Shown here piece by piece: positions 59,301 to 64,000 of a stretch of 64,000 bases of DNA; position 1 is the stretch's first letter; each line of letters begins with the position of its first letter. Source of the stretch: Lunularia cruciata (taxonomy: Eukaryota; Streptophyta; Marchantiopsida; Lunulariales; Lunulariaceae); assembly GCA_948567375.1 (NCBI GenBank), contig OX419756.1, positions 51,598,333 to 51,662,332 on the forward strand. The letters are read 5' to 3'. Both the position numbers and the translations under genes were made by a program. The notes beneath the pieces were generated by a model. It saw nothing but the letters and a program-made list of their open reading frames with translations. It did no database searches and was not told where the DNA came from.

Positions 59301-60013
59301 GGTGCCTAGGTAGGCGAGTCTGCCGTTTGCTTCAGTATTTAAGTAGAGCATTCGTAGTACGATGTTATTCAGTATTCAACTTTCTGAAGATAGATAAAGC
59401 AAAGTGCTGCTCTCAGTACTCGTCACTTAAGCTTAATTCCGATTGTCAATTTTGTGTTTGTATTTGTGAGTGTGTGGAGAATTCCGAAGAGAAAGTCAGT
59501 GTGTCTGTGGATGTTGGAATCTACAACCTTGATCTTCATTCTATGTGTTTGATCTTGAGTGAAGTGCAATCGGAGCAATACCTTGACATATCTGAGAGGA
59601 ATTGTAGTGTTGGTAGTATTTTGCATTTGTGAGTGCAGTGCAAAGTTGATGTGAAGCAATTTTGATCAAGGAAGTTGTGCCTTCAGTGGAGGGGTGGAAC
59701 ACAATTCTGAGGTGAAATTGGTCTTCACAGTGAAGTGCCGTCTTCGGGAGAATCTGAATCATCACAATCAAGAGTTGTTTGGATAGACTTTGCTATGATG
59801 TGATTATGTGTGTATTTGTGACAAGTTGTCAAGTTGGTGAGCTTGTTACTCTCTTCTAGGTGTATTTTCTACCTGAGAGATTAAAGAAGCAATCAAGAAG
59901 AACTGCAATTGTGACTTTTGACTTTGTATTTGACCAATTTTGGATACTATCTCCGCGGGAACAAACTTTACTTACCCGATTACCGCAAAAGTGATATTTG
60001 CCGGGTTGTCACA
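56318..60013 (+). mobile_element. B6: full-length family-B unit
   Basis: 3696 bp from TGTGGTACCCACA to CCGGGTTGTCACA with a perfect 5-bp duplication GAACC (56313-56317 and 60014-60018) in the leader of A9. It is a distinct subfamily: the protein region is clearly related to that of B2 but diverged. No internal LTR pair, primer-binding site or pol was seen. A TATA-like ATTTAAG lies near 59337 and the conserved GATAAAGC stretch follows. Confidence 0.88.
56670..59152 (+). pseudogene. B6: family-B protein region
   Basis: Coding-like region with a small number of breaks. The N-terminal domain (LWITFLAWNWNFSFSRVMAE, WTESDWRLVLGREAG, GYKVESYRDPIQRSIVGKMM, FAGVLVNWAKCFHHQTRQ, APFKAHFYFGLNLLS) aligns throughout with that of B2. 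It is followed by a charged linker, a coiled coil (about 58080-58690) and the tail (about 58760-59152). Conservation of this domain between diverged subfamilies suggests it was under selection while the family was active. Function unknown. Confidence 0.65.
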
Positions 60014-61988
60014 GAACCTTTTGTGTTCCCTAGAGTGGATTATTCTCAGATAGTGTTAGTCATATATATACTCCATAAGTTATAGAGTGAGAGGAAAAAA
60101 AAGAAAAAAAAATTTGAGAGAAGAAAGATAGTGAGGGGTTAATATGGGGAAATTTCCGGTTTTCTTTGGCAAGGATAGAGAAGATGTGGAACCCTTTGTA
60201 AGAGACTTCAAGAGAGTTTGCATAGGAAACAATGAGAGGAAGAAGAATGAGTAGGCCTCATTATTCCCAGATTTCTTTGAGGATACATCACTTACATGGT
60301 ATGAGTCAAAATACCAAAAGAGAGAGGAGAGATGGGGAAGAAGAGTCTTCGGAGAGTTTGACTTCAACACTCATTGAGAACTTTCTCCTAAATGAGAGTT
60401 ATGAGAGATTGATGAGTGAGGTTACCTTTCTCAAACAAGGAGATGGAGAGAAAGTGAGAGTCTATGTGGAAAGAGTGGAAAAGTTAGAGTCTAGATTTTG
60501 CATAGTATTGAGGAAGGGTGTGGATGATGTAGAGACTATTATGATTGGCATAGAGGCCATGCTCACCAATACTTTTGTGGGAGGGTTGAGACCACAAATT
60601 AGAAGCAAGGTGAGAAATGAGAAACCTTTTTCCAAGGTTAAACCTATCAAGATTGCAATTCGTATGGAGGAGAGTTTGGAAGGAGATGAGAGTGATTTGG
60701 TGGTGAAGGAGGTTGTGTATCCTCCTCAAGGTTACAGGTATGGTGGAACTTCTGGTACTATTGTGGCAAGGGTGGCACCACAAGTAGTAGTTGCTCCAAT
60801 TCTTGCACCAAAGGATCCACTTCAAACCAGCACAGAACAACTTGCAGATCTCAAGATCAATGTGGTGCAACTATGGGAGAAGAGAGAAGTGGATCAGAAT
60901 GTAGGGAGAGGACATAGGAGTTATGGAAAATATCCATATAGAGGAAGCAAACCAGCCAACAATTTCAATGATAGAAATTGTTTTGGTTGTGGAGGAAGAG
61001 GCCATATCCAATGGAATTGCCCAAATTCCACTTACTATGGAGGAAGGGGTTATGAGTGAGCTAAAAGAGGGAAAGAGGGAGGTAGTGAAACCCAAGTGGC
61101 TCCTAATCCAAAAAAAGGTAAGGAGATAGCATCCATAGATGTGGTTGAGAGCGAGTATGAGAAGGGAGAGTGCTCAAACTCCAAGAGTCTTAATTTGGAG
61201 CTTTTGGCACAAGAAAAGAAGAGAGCTCATTTTGTAGAGGATGTTCACTCTTCTCAAGGATTTACTCCTAGCAAGGATACTCTTATGTCTACTAGGAGCA
61301 CTCGCACCTCAACACCATGAACAACAAACACTCCAAAGAAGAAGTTGGGGATGGAGGATTTCTTGATTTCAAAGCAACAATAGAACTACAATGTGTTGGA
61401 GGATGTTGGTAGTCACAAGGCTAACATCACAGTGGGCCAATTGATCACTTTGATCCCTACCTTGAGAAAAGAGCTTAGAGGTGGTTTGAGTTCTACAAGG
61501 AGCAAGAGGAAGAAGAAGGCAAAAGCTCTAGTATCCATGGGGGTGGTGGATGCCAAGCCAGCACCACGGGAGGCTTGTGAATATGCCTCCAAGATTGATG
61601 TGAGAGTGAATGGTCATAACATCAAGGATGCACTTGTTGATGGAGGATCAACAATGAATGCCATGTCAAAAAGGTTGATGAAGAAGTTGGGTATGCTACC
61701 CTCAAGACCTTCAACATTTGTGGTTAGCATCGCAAACGAGCAACAAGTTTTACCAGTAGAGGTGAAGGATAAGGTGGTAGTTTCAATTATGGGAGTTCAA
61801 AATCTCATGACTTTCCAAGTCTTGAAGGATTCAAGCTATGACTTACTTCTTGGGAGGTTATGGTTGAGAGCAGCACGCACAATAGATCAATAGCACAAAA
61901 GGTACTTGAGGATTGTGCAATCAAACCATAGAATCACAATTCTTGTGACTAACACCACCAACACTTCATATTTAGATACACCATCTTT

Positions 61989-62710
61989 TGATCTATCTAC
62001 TTCTTTATCTCCTGACTCACTCTTCTCTAAAGTGTCAAATAACAAATGTGAAGACATCTGAATTCCTACTTATGCAACATTGGACTTCGCTACTATCAAT
62101 TCTTTTACTAATTCTACTATATCCTCATCAAGAATTGTAATTGAAAGCATGAGTACTCTATCTACGCCTTCAATTTGTAATCCACTTTCCCCTAATCATT
62201 CATGTTATTGACCCAAAGACACTTACAATCGGATCTTGCACTTCGGGTTTATTCACTACTACTATTTCTTGTCTAATTCTATCTTATCTTCAATCAGAAT
62301 TGAAATTGATGTCATGGGTATCCTAACTATTTAAGATGCTTCAAATATTTGACCTGAAGACTCCTACATCCAATGTCTGACTACCTCAGGTTGAATCATA
62401 TTTATCTTGATGCAAAGTCTTTAGACCCAAAGTCATGTAAACCCAAAGTCCGAAGTCTGAAGTCTGAATATGTATAGACCCAAAGACATCAACTACTTTG
62501 TACATCTAGTCCTAAAACTTCAAATGCTTGCAACTTATTCTACATACCTCCAAACTTTACAATTTTGGTGGCAATGGAAAGCCCTAAACTAGACACTTCC
62601 AACGAAACATAGCATGTATGATTTGAACTTGTTATCATTGAGATATGGCCTCTGCGGTATTCTTGACTTGTAACCTTCATTTTGATGCAAAGAAACCCTC
62701 CTTCGATGTT
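61989..62710 (-). mobile_element. B7: fragment of a reverse family-B unit
   Basis: About 720 bp matching the short-form B sequence (compare 51545-52290) on the minus strand: the tail of the coiled-coil region, ACTTCGGGT-type motifs and the left-part segment. Both ends are ragged. It abuts A9 on the left and unassigned sequence on the right. A decayed fossil. Confidence 0.65.
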
Positions 62711-62898
62711 GTCATGGAGATCGGTTGGTCTCGGGAGTGCACTAGGCACATGGCTGCTTGCGCTCAGACTGCTAGGCTTGTCGACTGATCAAAGCCCTTT
62801 GTAATCAGACGCTCTCTCTACTTGCTTGGCTGGAAGTCCTTCTTGCTAGAGCAGCTTGCTACCAATCTTTCTAAATGTAGGCTCATGGTTAACGGCTT
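62711..62898. other. Unassigned 188 bp
   Basis: The only stretch in the window that matches none of the three families. It is less AT-rich than its surroundings. No convincing gene, RNA or repeat was seen. It could be part of an unrelated element, a diverged part of B7, or a remnant of host sequence. Confidence 0.5.
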
Positions 62899-64000
62899 TG
62901 TGGTCCCCCACATTTTTTGTTTTTTTCAAAATAAAGAAGAAGAAGTGTATAGAGAAGTTGGATTGTGCCTGTATGGCCAAAGAAGGCAAAGAAAAGAGTC
63001 TTCAGGATGAAACCCGAAGTAAAGTGACTTTGGGTCACAAGGCAAAGTACTCGGAAATGCCTTGTCAACATACAACCCAAAGTAAGGAGTCTTTCTATCA
63101 GGGGGACCTCAATCCGAGGCAAAGACAGTCTAACAACCTTTCATCGGGGCGAGAAATTCAAGAATGGACTGTTCAAAAACCAGCGGCCCATACGCGCAAA
63201 GTTTGATTGACAGTGACAGGTGCATGTAAGAGGTGTGATTTCTCGGTAGAAACTCAAAGTGAAGAAAGACAAAGAAAGCGCAACTCTATAAAAATTGAAC
63301 TCATAACAACGAAATGTCGAGTAATTTTCCTTCGCCGTTGAGAAGTTGTCTTGCAGGTGATCATGGGAAGGGAAATAGAGTTGGAAACGCGTTAGTGTGT
63401 AAGGGAGAAGTCGCGAGAGTGAAATTGAGAGACAGTGAGAAAGCATGAGAGATGGGAGGAGGAAAGAAGAATTTCAAATTTGCAGTGAGAAATCATGCGA
63501 TTTGGAGGTTAGATGTGATTGTTAGGATCAAAGTCTTGAGCCGACTTTGGATCACTTTCTTGGTGTGGAACTGGAACATGAGTTTTCCAGGTTTCATGAC
63601 AGAAATCATTGAGAGTAAGTGTCTTGATGGACCCGAGGAAGAAGGGAAGAGTGGAAATCTGGCTCGCTGGACAGAGTCGGATTGGAGACTAGTACTCGAG
63701 AAGGAAGCAGGCTCGGAGCAGGGGGCCACATTCTTGGAGAAGGGAGAGATAGCTCAAGAAACCCAAGAAGTGAGAGATGCATTCTTGTCAAAGTAGACGA
63801 AGGATGGGTACAAAGTCAAGAGCTACAAAGACCCTGTGAAGAGAGGAATTGTGAGTGCTCTGATGGCAATCCTAAAGCCGGAGAGAACAACGTATGTGAT
63901 GAAACACCAAGCGGTGTTCTTTCACAAGTTATTTGCAAGAGAACCGATCAATTGGGCAAGGTGTTTCCATGGGAGAACAAGATAAATGGTGTGAAATTTG
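62899..64000 (+). mobile_element. B8: left part of a family-B unit, cut by the window edge
   Basis: Starts TGTGGTCCCCCACATTTTTT and follows B2 closely: left non-coding segment, then the start of the B protein region near 63314 (MSSNFPSPLRSCLAG type) and the N-terminal domain (WITFLVWNWNMSFPGFMTEI, WTESDWRLVLEKEAG). Broken at a few places. It continues past 64000. Confidence 0.8.

Larger units (their letters stand above)
54184..61988 (+). mobile_element. A9: old forward family-A element holding B6
   Basis: The 5' LTR at 54184-54873 (690 bp, with the TATATAAAC box) is followed by the primer-like site, the 77-codon leader frame (54852-55085) and the zinc-knuckle ORF region (55762-56214). B6 (56318-60013) follows. 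Then come gag (from about 60144), the CCHC knuckle near 60990 and the start of protease (DGGS near 61640), ending against B7 at about 61988. A fossil with many breaks. No 3' LTR is seen. It is inserted in A8. Confidence 0.85.

Noticed and set aside
62540-62749. Short minus-strand frame across B7 and the unassigned island as a gene
   Set aside because: It crosses an element border, is short and shows no domain.
1-64000. tRNA, rRNA or host protein-coding genes
   Set aside because: No tRNA fold, rRNA segment or intron-bearing host gene was recognised on either strand. Essentially all coding-like sequence belongs to families A, B or C.

Overview
The window is a piece of a large, repeat-rich plant genome. 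All of it except about 190 bases can be assigned to LTR retrotransposons or to one LTR-like family, nested in each other many layers deep. No host gene, rRNA or tRNA gene was recognised. A plant is inferred from the Ty3/gypsy pol type (closest by eye to the plant-only OTA group), the tRNA-Asp-like primer site and the TG...CA ends. The species cannot be named. Heavy nesting and a retroelement carrying a DNA methyltransferase make a non-flowering lineage with a large genome (gymnosperm, fern or similar) a reasonable but weak guess.

Three families (names are mine). Family A is a Ty3/gypsy element with 680-690 bp LTRs (TGTAACACC...GGCTCACA), 4-bp target duplications, a tRNA-Asp-like primer site, an extra zinc-knuckle ORF upstream of gag, and one long gag-pol frame without a chromodomain. 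Family B is a 3.6-3.7 kb unit (TGTGG...CCCACA at the left, CCGGGTTGTCACA at the right) with 5-bp duplications. It carries its own protein of unknown role with a long coiled coil, and 1.9 kb short forms also exist. It looks like a giant ORF-bearing LTR. Family C, one reverse-strand copy, is a gypsy-type element whose pol holds a cytosine-5 DNA methyltransferase between protease and reverse transcriptase. This is the most interesting content.

Layout: 1-2841 A0, pol end of a reverse A element, holding short B1 (142-2025). 2842-15750 A1, an old forward A copy, holding A2 (4382-12173), which looks whole and very young (one LTR difference in 680 bp). 15751-21260 C. 21261-38259 B3 (reverse), split by A4 (23625-37307), which itself holds B2 (27688-31295) and B4 (31484-34828). 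38260-49424 A6 (reverse), split by A5 (38337-46131). 49425-52825 B5, holding a reverse short B (50588-52501). 52826-54183 remains of two reverse A copies (A7, A8). 54184-61988 A9, holding full-length B6 (56318-60013). 61989-62710 B7 (reverse). 62711-62898 unassigned. 62899-64000 B8, running off the edge.

Inferred order of events: A8 is oldest. A7 and A9 entered it. B5 entered the A7 LTR. A6 (probably the same element as A0) entered B5. B3, A1 and A5 entered A6. A4 and C entered B3, A2 entered A1, and B2 and B4 entered A4. LTR divergence counted by eye is about 0.15% for A2, 1.3% for A5 and 4.3% for A4, which fits this order. The A1/C border joins two truncated elements and marks a large rearrangement.
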